Shown here piece by piece: positions 6,979-15,580 of a stretch of 64,000 nt of DNA. Position 1 is the first letter of the stretch; each line of letters starts with the position of its first letter. The translations under genes were made by a program, and so were the position numbers. The stretch spans positions 62,001 to 126,000 of the forward strand of contig NZ_CBFHHE010000002.1 of the NCBI RefSeq assembly GCF_965655635.1. The letters run 5' to 3'. Source of the stretch: Nereida sp965655635. Its GTDB lineage: Bacteria; Pseudomonadota; Alphaproteobacteria; Rhodobacterales; Rhodobacteraceae. Under the pieces are notes generated by a model, which worked only from the letters and a program-made list of their open reading frames with translations, was not told the origin of the DNA and did no database searches.

Positions 6979-9780
6979 ATGGCGATAGACGCAGAAAAGT
7001 TGAAAAGCCTGGTCGAAGGCGAAGTTCTTTCCTCCAGCTTTGACCAGGGGCGTTACGCCACGGATGCCTCGATTTACCAGATCCGGCCGCGTGCCGTACT
7101 AATTCCCAAAACATGGACCGACGTCGAAGCCGCGCTGGAGTTCGCTAATTCTGAGGGGATTTCGCTTTTGCCCCGTGGCGGCGGCACTTCGCAGTCAGGC
7201 CAGACGGTAGGCGATGCCCTAGTTATCGATTTCACCAAGCACCTTAACAAAGTTGAGCACTACGATGCCAAAAAGGGCTGCATCACCGTTCAGCCGGGTC
7301 TAGTTCTAGATGATTTGAATCGCAGGCTTAAGGCAGATGGGTGGTGGTATCCGGTGGATGTCTCAACGGCCTCGCGCGCGACACTTGGCGGGATGGCGGC
7401 CAACAATTCATGCGGATCGCGTTCGATCCGCTATGGCAAGATGCAAGACAACGTTGAGGCTTTAGAGGCCATCTTGGCAAATGGCGAGATGCACCGTTTC
7501 GCGGCGCTTCGCCCTGACGCGGCATTGGACACTGATATGCGTGCCTTGGCCCTGCGCGAGGAAGTAGAAATTCGGGCGCGTTTCCCGAAGGTTCTGCGCC
7601 GCGTTGGCGGGTATAATATCGACGCCCTTTTGGGAGATGCCCCGAATATGGGCCAGCTTTTGATAGGGTCTGAAGGAACGCTGGCGATTACGAAATCTCT
7701 AGATTTAAAACTTTCGCCGACGTTAACAACCAAAACGCTGGGCGTGTGCCACTTCCCCACATTTCATGCGGCAATGGACGCCGCACAGCATATTGTTAAA
7801 CTGAACCCAGTTGCTGTGGAGCTTGTGGATCACAATATGATCCGTCTGGGCCGTGGCATACCTCAGTTCAAGCCGATAGTTGATAGGTTTGTCAAAGGCG
7901 AGCCGGCAGCGCTGCTTTTAGTCGAATTTGCCGAAACAAACGCCGAAAATCGCCGCCGCCTGAGTGCCCTGGGCGATCTGATGGCAGAGCTCGGTTTTCG
8001 CTGGGGTGATCCGGGTAAACGTGAGGGCGGAGTTGTAGAGGCTGAGGATCCAAGCTTTCAGGCCGAAATCTGGGGCGTGCGGACCCAAGGGCTTAACATT
8101 ATGATGTCGATGCGGAGCGAAGGTAAACCGGTTTCCTTTGTTGAGGATTGCGCGGTCCCTTTAGAGCATCTGGCAGACTTCACCACAAAGCTAACGGAGG
8201 TTTTTCGCAAACATGGTACGGATGGAACGTGGTATGCCCACGCCTCTGTAGGACTGCTGCACGTGCGCCCGGTGCTGAACTTGCGACAGGATATGGGGCT
8301 GCGCCAGATGCGCGCTATTGCCGAAGAAGCCTTTGATCTCGTAGCGGCATTCAAAGGCTCGCATTCTGGTGAACATGGGGATGGCATTGTCCGGTCCGAA
8401 TTTCACGAACGCATGTATGGAGTTCGGATGGTGCGCACGTTCGAAGAGGTCAAGGATCGCTTCGACCCTGGCGGTGTGATGAACCCTGGCAAAATTGTTC
8501 GTGCGCCCAAGATGGATGAGCGTAGCCTGACCCGCTGGCCCGAAAACTATGATCCGCAAAACCGTTCCACGGTGTTCGACTGGTCGGATTGGCCCGGCGG
8601 TCTGACCGGCGCCGCGGAGATGTGCAATAATAACGGTGCCTGCCGGAAAAGTACGACTGGGGTCATGTGCCCCTCTTTTAGGGTGACCGGTGATGAAAAG
8701 GACCTCACCCGTGGGCGCGCCAATGTGCTTCGTTTGGCTTTGACAGGGCAGCTCGGAAAGGATGCTTTTACTTCGGATCAGATGGCTGAAGCGATGGAAC
8801 TTTGCGTAGGTTGCAAAGCCTGCAAAAGCGAATGCCCGATGTCTATTGATATGGCCAAGATGAAGGCGGAGGTTCAGGCCGCGCGGGTAGCTTCGGTGGG
8901 TCTGAAATTGCGTGATAGGATCATTGCATCTCTGCCTCGCATGGCTTCCGCGGCGACTAAACTTGCTCCACTGGCCAATGCGAGTCGTGGCCTGGCCCAC
9001 TTTGTTGGCTTCAGTACATCCCGTAAGCTGCCCGCGTTCAAAAGGGCTTTTGCAGGAAAACCGGATGGCGAGGTTTTGCTCTTTGCCGATACCTTCAACC
9101 GATACTTCGACCCTGAAACCCTAGCTGCCGCGCAGCGCGTGATTGAGCGTGCTGGGTTCAGTGTCGGCGTGTTATCTATCAAGGGCCGTCCGCTATGCTG
9201 TGGGCGCACCTACCTGTCCGCCGGACTGCCCGACAAGGCGAAGGCTGAATTGGAACGGACGACAATAGCGATGCGAGACGCTTTAGATGCTGGAAAGGTA
9301 ATTGTCGGGCTAGAGCCTTCATGCACATTGATGTTTCGCGACGAAGCGGTAAACCTGATCTCTGATTGGACCGCAGACGATGGCGCGCAGATTTTGACCT
9401 TTGCCGAATTTATTGCACAACATTCAGATCACCTTACTGCCCGATCTGAGACGAATGTGGTGGTACATGGCCACTGCCATCAAAAGGCGATGGGTGTCGC
9501 ACAGACAACCGTGGACGTCATCTCTGGGATTGAGGGGGCAAAGGCGCAGATGATCGAAAGTTCATGTTGCGGGATGGCCGGCCCCTTTGGCTATCAGGCT
9601 GAAACCGAAGAGGTCTCGCGCCAAATGGCGGAGCTGTCTCTTGCGCCTGCTGTCCGTGCCGCACTGCCTGATACCGTTGTCGTCGCGGACGGGTTTTCTT
9701 GCCGCTGTCAGATCGCCGATGTCGCCGGGCGCGAGGCGATGAGCCTTGCCAAACTGCTTGACCGGATGACCTGCTTGTGA
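6979..9780 (+). CDS. FAD- and Fe-S-containing D-2-hydroxyacid dehydrogenase (GlcD/GlcF-type fusion)
   Basis: The 933-residue polypeptide has three parts. An N-terminal PCMH-type FAD domain carries PRGGGTSQSGQ near residue 70 and GGMAANNSCGSRSIRYGKMQ near 138. A FAD-oxidase C-terminal domain (about 230-530) follows. The C-terminal third is an iron-sulfur unit with CNNNGACRK, a 4Fe-4S CVGCKACKSECP cluster (about residue 612) and two CCG elements (PLCCGRTYLSAG and SSCCGMAGPFGYQ). Such proteins oxidise D-2-hydroxyacids (D-lactate, glycolate and relatives) and pass electrons towards quinone. A sulfolactate-dehydrogenase role, as in some roseobacter sulfonate pathways, is possible given two flanking TauE/SafE genes, but remains inference. 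The next gene starts within its stop codon (GTGA). Confidence 0.88.
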   Translation: MAIDAEKLKSLVEGEVLSSSFDQGRYATDASIYQIRPRAVLIPKTWTDVEAALEFANSEGISLLPRGGGTSQSGQTVGDALVIDFTKHLNKVEHYDAKKGCITVQPGLVLDDLNRRLKADGWWYPVDVSTASRATLGGMAANNSCGSRSIRYGKMQDNVEALEAILANGEMHRFAALRPDAALDTDMRALALREEVEIRARFPKVLRRVGGYNIDALLGDAPNMGQLLIGSEGTLAITKSLDLKLSPTLTTKTLGVCHFPTFHAAMDAAQHIVKLNPVAVELVDHNMIRLGRGIPQFKPIVDRFVKGEPAALLLVEFAETNAENRRRLSALGDLMAELGFRWGDPGKREGGVVEAEDPSFQAEIWGVRTQGLNIMMSMRSEGKPVSFVEDCAVPLEHLADFTTKLTEVFRKHGTDGTWYAHASVGLLHVRPVLNLRQDMGLRQMRAIAEEAFDLVAAFKGSHSGEHGDGIVRSEFHERMYGVRMVRTFEEVKDRFDPGGVMNPGKIVRAPKMDERSLTRWPENYDPQNRSTVFDWSDWPGGLTGAAEMCNNNGACRKSTTGVMCPSFRVTGDEKDLTRGRANVLRLALTGQLGKDAFTSDQMAEAMELCVGCKACKSECPMSIDMAKMKAEVQAARVASVGLKLRDRIIASLPRMASAATKLAPLANASRGLAHFVGFSTSRKLPAFKRAFAGKPDGEVLLFADTFNRYFDPETLAAAQRVIERAGFSVGVLSIKGRPLCCGRTYLSAGLPDKAKAELERTTIAMRDALDAGKVIVGLEPSCTLMFRDEAVNLISDWTADDGAQILTFAEFIAQHSDHLTARSETNVVVHGHCHQKAMGVAQTTVDVISGIEGAKAQMIESSCCGMAGPFGYQAETEEVSRQMAELSLAPAVRAALPDTVVVADGFSCRCQIADVAGREAMSLAKLLDRMTCL

Positions 9781-10544
9781 CCGAACTGCTAGTAACACTC
9801 ACTCAGGATTTTGATCCTTTTCAAACGGCAGTTCTTGTCCTGATTTTCCTCTTTGCCGCGATCGTCAAAGGCTTTCTTGGGATCGGTTTGCCTGCAGCCT
9901 CCATGGCGTTCCTGACGCTGATCATGCCACCGACCGAAGCAATTCCATTGCTGTGGTTGTCGATCCTCGCCACTAACGCGCTGCAGTTTGCCCATGCCCC
10001 AGAAAAGCGGGAAATTATCCAAGAATACTGGCTTTTTGCGCTAGCGATCATGGTCTGCATTTTCATAACGTCCATGTTCATCGCCGATTACCCTACAGCG
10101 CTTTTGACCGTGGCGATTGGTATTGCAATGGTTGTGTTTTCTTTGAATCTTTTGTTCCCGATCAGCTTCGACCTGGGGCCGGGGCGTGGCTGGCATTTGG
10201 GATTTGGAATTCTGTCTGGGACACTTGGTGGGATTAGTTCGATTTGGTCGCCCACGGTTGCGATGTATCTGGTCGCACGAGGTGTCTCGAAAGAGACTTT
10301 TATCGGCGCTACGGGTTTTCTGTTTCTGGCAGGTGCGTTACCATTAGGCGCTGGTCAGTTGGTGGCAGGAGTCTTGACCCTTCCGATGTTTGTGAAATCA
10401 GCCTTCGCGTTGTGCGTAGTGCTAGTTGGATTTCGCATTGGCGAAGAGTTGCGGGCCCATGTGAGCCAGAAATTCTTCCGTAAGGCGGTGTTGATCGCGT
10501 TCTTCTTAATGGGGTGCCGGCTGATCTTAAGCGGCTTGAATTGA
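9777..10544 (+). CDS. TauE/SafE family anion exporter, copy 2
   Basis: The 255-residue polytopic protein starts at a GTG that overlaps the dehydrogenase stop by four bases. It has the TauE/SafE repeat signatures KGFLGIGLPAASMAFLTLIMP (about residue 29) and GILSGTLGGISSIWSPTVAMYL (about 145). It is coupled to the FAD/Fe-S dehydrogenase, while copy 1 is coupled to the aminotransferase. The two proteins differ widely in sequence, so they are not a recent duplication. They may move different anions or work in opposite directions. Sulfite export is the best-known role of the family, but the substrate here is unproven. Confidence 0.82.
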   Translation: MTELLVTLTQDFDPFQTAVLVLIFLFAAIVKGFLGIGLPAASMAFLTLIMPPTEAIPLLWLSILATNALQFAHAPEKREIIQEYWLFALAIMVCIFITSMFIADYPTALLTVAIGIAMVVFSLNLLFPISFDLGPGRGWHLGFGILSGTLGGISSIWSPTVAMYLVARGVSKETFIGATGFLFLAGALPLGAGQLVAGVLTLPMFVKSAFALCVVLVGFRIGEELRAHVSQKFFRKAVLIAFFLMGCRLILSGLN

Positions 10545-10562
10545 AAGCCAGCTCGCCCCGGA

Positions 10563-12056
10563 TTAATTTCCGCCGTAGATCATTTCGTTCAGGTAGAGCC
10601 GCTGAATTTTTCCAGATGGTCCCTTGGGCAGTTCGGGCAGAATATGGACGACGTCGGGCGCTTTGAATTTTCCGACGCGTTCGATGCACAGCAAGAGTAG
10701 TTCCGCGTCTTTAGCAGTTGAGGCTTCGCTCAGGCGTACCGCTGCTTCTACGCGTTCGCCGTAGCTGTCGCATGGTCGAGCAAAGGCGGCTGCTTCGACA
10801 ACGTCTGGGTGCTCGTATAACGCCTCGTCAATCTCGCGTGGAGCGATGTTTTCTCCACCTTTTATAATTAGCTCTTTGAGCCGCCCAGTGACAAAGACGT
10901 AGCCGTCTTTGTCCATACGCCCCAAATCGCCGGTCCGAAGCCAGTCACCGTGGAATGCTGCGGCTGTGGTGTCTGGATCATCTAAATATCGTTTCATCAC
11001 ATTCGGACCTCGGACCTGGATTTCACCCTCGACACCGCGGCGGCATTCCGTACCGTTATCGTCCGCAATCCGCGCCTCATTACTTATCCCTTGGCCGGCT
11101 GATCCAATTTTATGGAGTTCGGGATTAAGAGGATTGACGAGGCACTGCGCTGCCGTTTCCGTCATTCCAAGAGACTCCACGATTGCCAGCCCAAACCGAT
11201 CCTGAAAGGCACGCTGAGTTTCGACCGCAAGCGCCGAAGAGGCCGAGCGTGCGAAGCGCAGCTGAGGTTTATGGCTAGGGTGGGGCTCGGCCTTTCCATG
11301 GAGCAAATGGCTGATGATTGTGGGTACAACGGAGAACCACGTAATACCCCCATCGGCGGCCTGATCCCAGAACTTGCTGGCTGAGAACCGAGAGACCATG
11401 GCGAGCGATCCTCCGGACACCAAGGCGCCCATTACCGATACGCAAAGCCCGTTGATATGATAAAACGGCAAAACTCCCATACCGCGATCTTGCGGTGTTA
11501 ACTCGTGGGAGACGCTGACGGTCCAGCCCCCGGCAAGCAAGCTAGATTGCGAATGCACAACACCTTTAGGTCGTCCAGTGGTGCCGGAGGTGTACATCAA
11601 AAGTGCGTCGTCATCAGTAGTTATGTCATGCAGTGGTACGGCCGCATCGGTTGGCCTGTAAAGCTCCAGGGCGTCTGGGCGCACTTTGTCAAAGGTTGTT
11701 ATTTGGTCGTCATGTACGAATGCAAGACGCGCCTTGGAATGTTTCATTGCATAGGCAAGTGCATCTGGGCCTGCTGCAAGGTTCAGCATTGTCACTCGAA
11801 ACCCGCCGTAAAGGACGGCGAAAAGAGCTCTTATACCTTCTAGCCCATTGGGATGCATCACGATGACACTTTCGCCCTTCGCGATACCCTGCGCTGTGAG
11901 ATCTCCGGCCACCTGTTTTGAGTGGGATCTGAGTGCAGCCCAGGTCAACGTTTCACCAGTTTCTGGGAAGACAAAAGCAGGACGACAGTCATTTCCCCGC
12001 TCATTGAGCCAGTCGCGAACTGTCCCGCGGGGCGGTGTTGCTAGATCAAACTTCAT
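10563..12056 (-). CDS. AMP-forming acyl-CoA ligase, possibly sulfoacetate-CoA ligase (SauT-like)
   Basis: Starting at the ATG at 12056, which overlaps the upstream aldehyde dehydrogenase stop as ATGA, the protein has 497 residues. It shows the adenylate-forming motifs in order: P-loop LMYTSGTTGRPKGVVHS (about residue 152), SLGMTETAAQCLVNP (about 292), the hinge GRLKELIIKGGENIAPREI (about 399) and a C-terminal lysine in GPSGKIQRL. It activates a carboxylate to its CoA thioester with ATP. Tight coupling to a SauS-type acylating aldehyde dehydrogenase suggests a carboxylate to acyl-CoA to aldehyde route, as known for sulfoacetate (SauT, SauS). A CoA ligase for another short acid cannot be excluded. 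Confidence 0.8.
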   Translation of the reverse strand: MKFDLATPPRGTVRDWLNERGNDCRPAFVFPETGETLTWAALRSHSKQVAGDLTAQGIAKGESVIVMHPNGLEGIRALFAVLYGGFRVTMLNLAAGPDALAYAMKHSKARLAFVHDDQITTFDKVRPDALELYRPTDAAVPLHDITTDDDALLMYTSGTTGRPKGVVHSQSSLLAGGWTVSVSHELTPQDRGMGVLPFYHINGLCVSVMGALVSGGSLAMVSRFSASKFWDQAADGGITWFSVVPTIISHLLHGKAEPHPSHKPQLRFARSASSALAVETQRAFQDRFGLAIVESLGMTETAAQCLVNPLNPELHKIGSAGQGISNEARIADDNGTECRRGVEGEIQVRGPNVMKRYLDDPDTTAAAFHGDWLRTGDLGRMDKDGYVFVTGRLKELIIKGGENIAPREIDEALYEHPDVVEAAAFARPCDSYGERVEAAVRLSEASTAKDAELLLLCIERVGKFKAPDVVHILPELPKGPSGKIQRLYLNEMIYGGN

Positions 12057-13438
12057 CGGCCTGCTTCGTCCCAATACTCGGCAAAAATTGCGTCTAAGCT
12101 TGGTTCACGCGTTGGAATTTCACGGATGATCTTGGTGGACTGCATAAAGTGGCGGTAGTTGACGTTTTCGCCCACTGAATTTCCGCCCCATGTACCGCAG
12201 CCCATGGAAAGGGAAAATGGCATGCCGTTGGTGAAGGCTCCACCGGTAGCAAATGTATGGGCTTGATTGACGATCACCCGGCTAGTGGGGATGGCTGTGG
12301 CGAGGGCTCTTGCGCGGTTGTCATCATTGGAATGGAGACCGACGGAATGGCCCGCGCCTTGATACACCTGGATGCGGCGTGTCACGGTGACGGCTTCGTC
12401 GAAATCGGAAGCGCGATATAGCGCCAAAACCCGGCTCAGTTTTTCGCCAGACAGAGGATGGTCCGGGCCAATACCGCGGGTTGGGACCGCAATATAGTCG
12501 GTTCCTTCCGGCACATCGAGATCTAGTGCTGCAATCATTTTGTCCGCATCTTGTGCAATCACCGAACGGTTCAAATGCCCATTAGGCCAGAGCTTTGCTA
12601 CGATCCCATCCTCATCGTCTACCAGTGCGCCGCCCGCCCGCGCCATCGCGGCGACAAAGGCGTCATAAACTGCATCGACCACAACAGCCGAGTTCTCAGA
12701 GCTGCAAGAGGTGGCATTATCAAAGCACTTGGAGGCGCGAATTTTTTTAGCTGCTTCGTCCAGATCGGCGGTTTCGTCCACGATCACAGTGACGTTGCCT
12801 GCGCCTACGGCGACTGCGGGCGTTCCTGCGGTTTGAGCGCGGTGCACGTTGTTCTGGCTCCCGGTACAAACGATCATGTCGCATGCATCCATGAGCGCTT
12901 GTGTCTTTTCCTTTGAGCCGGGAGGGGGGATCATCTGCACCAAGTTCGGATCTTCGCCGATCTTGGTAAATTCGGTGTAAATATAGTCTAGCAGTCTCTC
13001 AGCGCAGGCTACGCCTTTAGGGGAGGGTGCCACAATAATTGCATTGCCGCATTTGAGCGCATTTATAATATTATTGGCAGGTGTGGCAGCTGGGTTGGTC
13101 GAGGGTACAATAGCCGCTACAACTCCCTTAGCGCGCGCGATTTCCGTGATGCCCGATGTCGGATCATCCGACATCACGCCAAAGGTTAGGGCATCCTTGA
13201 GATCATGCATCAAGCCAAAGGTCTTGCGATAGTTTTTGGTGATCTTATCGGGCACATTACCAAGGCCGGTTGTTTGCACAGCAAGTTCCGCCAAGTCGCG
13301 ATTGCGGGCTGGTTCCATAATGGCCCAAGCTACTGCTTGAGCGGCACGGTTATAGCGCTCTTGTGAGCCTTCTGCCTCATATTGGGCTTGGGCAGCTTTC
13401 GCCAGCGCCACGATCGCTTCAATGCTGGTATCATTCAT
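12053..13438 (-). CDS. CoA-acylating aldehyde dehydrogenase, probable sulfoacetaldehyde dehydrogenase (SauS-like)
   Basis: The 461-residue protein belongs to the short, EutE/AdhE-type acylating aldehyde dehydrogenases. The cofactor region carries VAAIVPSTNPAATPANNIIN (about residue 107) and the catalytic cysteine lies in NATSCSSEN (about 242). A glycine-rich FSLSMGCGTWGGNS segment near residue 409 is typical. From memory, its N-terminal helices and overall length fit sulfoacetaldehyde dehydrogenase (acylating), SauS, which interconverts sulfoacetyl-CoA and sulfoacetaldehyde. Acetaldehyde or another short aldehyde remains possible. The gene sits between the TctA permease gene (30 bases upstream) and the coupled CoA ligase, forming an import and activation operon. 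Confidence 0.72.
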   Translation of the reverse strand: MNDTSIEAIVALAKAAQAQYEAEGSQERYNRAAQAVAWAIMEPARNRDLAELAVQTTGLGNVPDKITKNYRKTFGLMHDLKDALTFGVMSDDPTSGITEIARAKGVVAAIVPSTNPAATPANNIINALKCGNAIIVAPSPKGVACAERLLDYIYTEFTKIGEDPNLVQMIPPPGSKEKTQALMDACDMIVCTGSQNNVHRAQTAGTPAVAVGAGNVTVIVDETADLDEAAKKIRASKCFDNATSCSSENSAVVVDAVYDAFVAAMARAGGALVDDEDGIVAKLWPNGHLNRSVIAQDADKMIAALDLDVPEGTDYIAVPTRGIGPDHPLSGEKLSRVLALYRASDFDEAVTVTRRIQVYQGAGHSVGLHSNDDNRARALATAIPTSRVIVNQAHTFATGGAFTNGMPFSLSMGCGTWGGNSVGENVNYRHFMQSTKIIREIPTREPSLDAIFAEYWDEAGR

Positions 13439-13468
13439 CCCAACAAATTCCTTGGCTTTGCCAGCGGC

Positions 13469-14959
13469 CTACGCACTGGCTTTGGTTGATTTAAAGGCCC
13501 GGTAGAGGCTAGTGGCTAGCGTCAAAACCCCTGCGGCTATCAAAAATGCGCAAATTGGACGCGAGAAATAGGTACCTAGATCGTAATGTACCATCTGCAT
13601 ACCTTGCGCGAAGTTCTGCTCGCCAATTTTACCAAGGATCAGGCCAAGTACGATACCGGGGATTGAGAACCCAGAGCGGCGCAGCAGATAGCCAAAGATG
13701 CCAGCGAGAAACATTACAATGACGTCTAGAACTAAACCGCGGCCGATATAGGCACCGGTTGTTGCCAACATCAAGATTAGCGGCGCGAGAAACTGAAACG
13801 GGATCTTCAGTAGGTTCAGAATCGTTTTTGTTTCAACAAGGCCAATTACCAAGATCGATAGGTTGGCATAGAACATCGCCGCAAAGACGATCCAGATCAG
13901 ATCGGGTGACAGCATAAAGACCAGTGGTCCAGGCTGCAGATCATGCATTTGGAACACAGCGACCATCATCGCGGTCAGCGCACCACCTGGTAGACCCAGC
14001 GCCAGCAAAGGAATCATGGCAGCGCCCGTAGCAGCATTGTTGGCTGTCTCTGCGGAGATCACGCCTTCCAGCTTGCCCTTGCCGAATTCTTCAGGAGTTT
14101 TGGACCAGCGTACGGCCTCACCATAGCTCATGAAGGCAGCCAATGTAGCTCCTATGCCTGGCAAGATGCCGCATAAAAAGCCGACGATGATGGACCTGAG
14201 AACCGCAACTTTGTGCATCCATAGCTCCAACCATGAAGGGAAGGTCATGGATACTTTGGGTGCTTTATATTTGCCGCTCGCCTTTTTCTCGGCCTGTACA
14301 AATATTTCAGATACCGCGAAAAAGCCTAAGATTGCGGGCACGAATGCAATCCCGGCTGCTAAATCCACCATGCCAAAGTTATAGCGGTTAATGCCGCCAA
14401 CGGGGTCTTGTCCAACCGTCGCGATTAAGAGTCCGATCAGAACAGACATCCAGCCCTTCCAGATAGTGCGCGCGCCTATTGAGGAGGCGACGGCCAGGCC
14501 AAAGAATACCAAAGCGAAGATTTCCGGTGGTCCAATGTTGCGAATAGCCCAATTGGCCAGCGGCTCTGTCGCCGCCATCATGACCAAGGATGAAGCTATG
14601 CCGCCGATTGCAGAGCATAGCACCGCGGCACCTACGGCTTTGCCGGATTGTCCGTTCTGGGTCATTGGATAGCCGTCGAAGGCCGTCGGCGCATTCTCAG
14701 CTGAACCGGGTATGTTGAAAAGAATTGCCGTGATCGCGCCACCATAGGTCCCCGTGCAGTAGATCACCGCGAAAAGCATCACGCCTTGCGCGGGCTCAAG
14801 CGCTGCTGTGAAGGGGAGCAAGATGGCGGCAAGGGTCAGCATACTTACGCCGGGAATGGCCCCAAACAGCATGCCACCGATGACGCCGAAAACAAATATG
14901 CCAATAGTGAATGGGTCGCCAAAAAGGGCTGCAGATCCAGCCAGAAAATTCTCTATCAT
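13469..14959 (-). CDS. tctA: Tripartite tricarboxylate transporter large permease TctA
   Basis: This 496-residue protein has about ten to twelve membrane spans and the two TctA repeat signatures: GAIPGVSMLTLAAILLPFT near residue 33 and GILPGIGATLAAFMSYGEA near residue 265. It is the translocation subunit of a TTT importer in the inner membrane. It follows tctB by seven bases and is followed by the aldehyde dehydrogenase and ligase genes, which suggests that the imported carboxylate is the substrate those enzymes activate. TTT systems import sulfolactate, citrate and other small carboxylates in related bacteria. The actual cargo here is not known. Confidence 0.93.
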   Translation of the reverse strand: MIENFLAGSAALFGDPFTIGIFVFGVIGGMLFGAIPGVSMLTLAAILLPFTAALEPAQGVMLFAVIYCTGTYGGAITAILFNIPGSAENAPTAFDGYPMTQNGQSGKAVGAAVLCSAIGGIASSLVMMAATEPLANWAIRNIGPPEIFALVFFGLAVASSIGARTIWKGWMSVLIGLLIATVGQDPVGGINRYNFGMVDLAAGIAFVPAILGFFAVSEIFVQAEKKASGKYKAPKVSMTFPSWLELWMHKVAVLRSIIVGFLCGILPGIGATLAAFMSYGEAVRWSKTPEEFGKGKLEGVISAETANNAATGAAMIPLLALGLPGGALTAMMVAVFQMHDLQPGPLVFMLSPDLIWIVFAAMFYANLSILVIGLVETKTILNLLKIPFQFLAPLILMLATTGAYIGRGLVLDVIVMFLAGIFGYLLRRSGFSIPGIVLGLILGKIGEQNFAQGMQMVHYDLGTYFSRPICAFLIAAGVLTLATSLYRAFKSTKASA

Positions 14960-14966
14960 TGCGCGT

Positions 14967-15512
14967 TCAGATTCCTTGCAGCTTTGCGTTCATAGTAAGT
15001 ATCCACGCGCTGAAGTCATAGAACGGTGATATGTTGCCCTGGGGCAATGGTGCGTTCAGTATTACGAGGAACAGCCCTATGAACAATAGATAAATAAAGA
15101 CCGTCATGATCACGATTGCTTTCCAGCGGCGCTCGCCAAATAGCCAGATAATGGCGGCGATGAAAAACGGCGCGGAGAAATAGATTCCAACCGGTTTGAG
15201 GAGCCACGCAAATACAATGGGCGTTAGCAAGACTGCCGTCATCCTCCGGATTGTTTTTGGATCGCTTAGATCAGCCTCATCATTGCTCGAACCGATCGTG
15301 CCCTGCGATAACGACCCGTTGCAATATTGAAACCAGATATTGCCAAGTGTCGCAAACAGTAGACAGCCAATGACTACGCGAGGCCATGCTGTGGCGCCAT
15401 AGCGATAGATTTCTATCGGCTGGTTGAATTCGAATGAAAATCCATAAAAGGTGATTACAATCAGTAAGAAAGCTAATGCCTCAAGCAGATGTGCGCGCGT
15501 TAAATGTCCCAC
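14967..15512 (-). CDS. tctB: Tripartite tricarboxylate transporter small permease TctB
   Basis: The protein has 181 residues and four hydrophobic segments (about 10-27, 38-55, 92-125 and 130-158), matching the TctB small membrane subunit. The segment YRYGATAWPRVVIG near residue 36 is characteristic of the family. It lies between tctC and tctA in the usual C-B-A order. An extended hairpin separates it from tctC, which probably lowers expression of the membrane subunits relative to the binding protein. Confidence 0.88.
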   Translation of the reverse strand: MGHLTRAHLLEALAFLLIVITFYGFSFEFNQPIEIYRYGATAWPRVVIGCLLFATLGNIWFQYCNGSLSQGTIGSSNDEADLSDPKTIRRMTAVLLTPIVFAWLLKPVGIYFSAPFFIAAIIWLFGERRWKAIVIMTVFIYLLFIGLFLVILNAPLPQGNISPFYDFSAWILTMNAKLQGI

Positions 15513-15539
15513 GTAGTACCCCTATAAGGTTTTGAATGT

Positions 15540-15562
15540 GCGCAGCGCCGTGGGCGCCGCGC
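15540..15562 (-). promoter_or_regulatory. GC-rich intercistronic hairpin between tctC and tctB
   Basis: In the 68-base gap after tctC, the transcript can form a 10-bp stem (GCGCGGCGCC with GGCGCUGCGC, one G-U pair) around a 3-base loop. There is no T-run, so it is probably not a full terminator. It more likely stabilises the upstream tctC message or attenuates reading into tctB, a common way to make more binding protein than permease. Confidence 0.55.
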
Positions 15563-15580
15563 AAAGCGTGGTGTTAGTGC

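Noticed and set aside
6911..7114. In-frame N-terminal extension of the minus-strand class V aminotransferase
   Set aside because: It has no family similarity and overlaps the start of the divergent dehydrogenase. The ATG at 6910 begins with the conserved N-terminus.
8191..9000. 269-codon minus-strand frame inside the FAD/Fe-S dehydrogenase gene
   Set aside because: It lies opposite a clearly conserved coding region and has the His/Arg-rich composition of a shadow frame.
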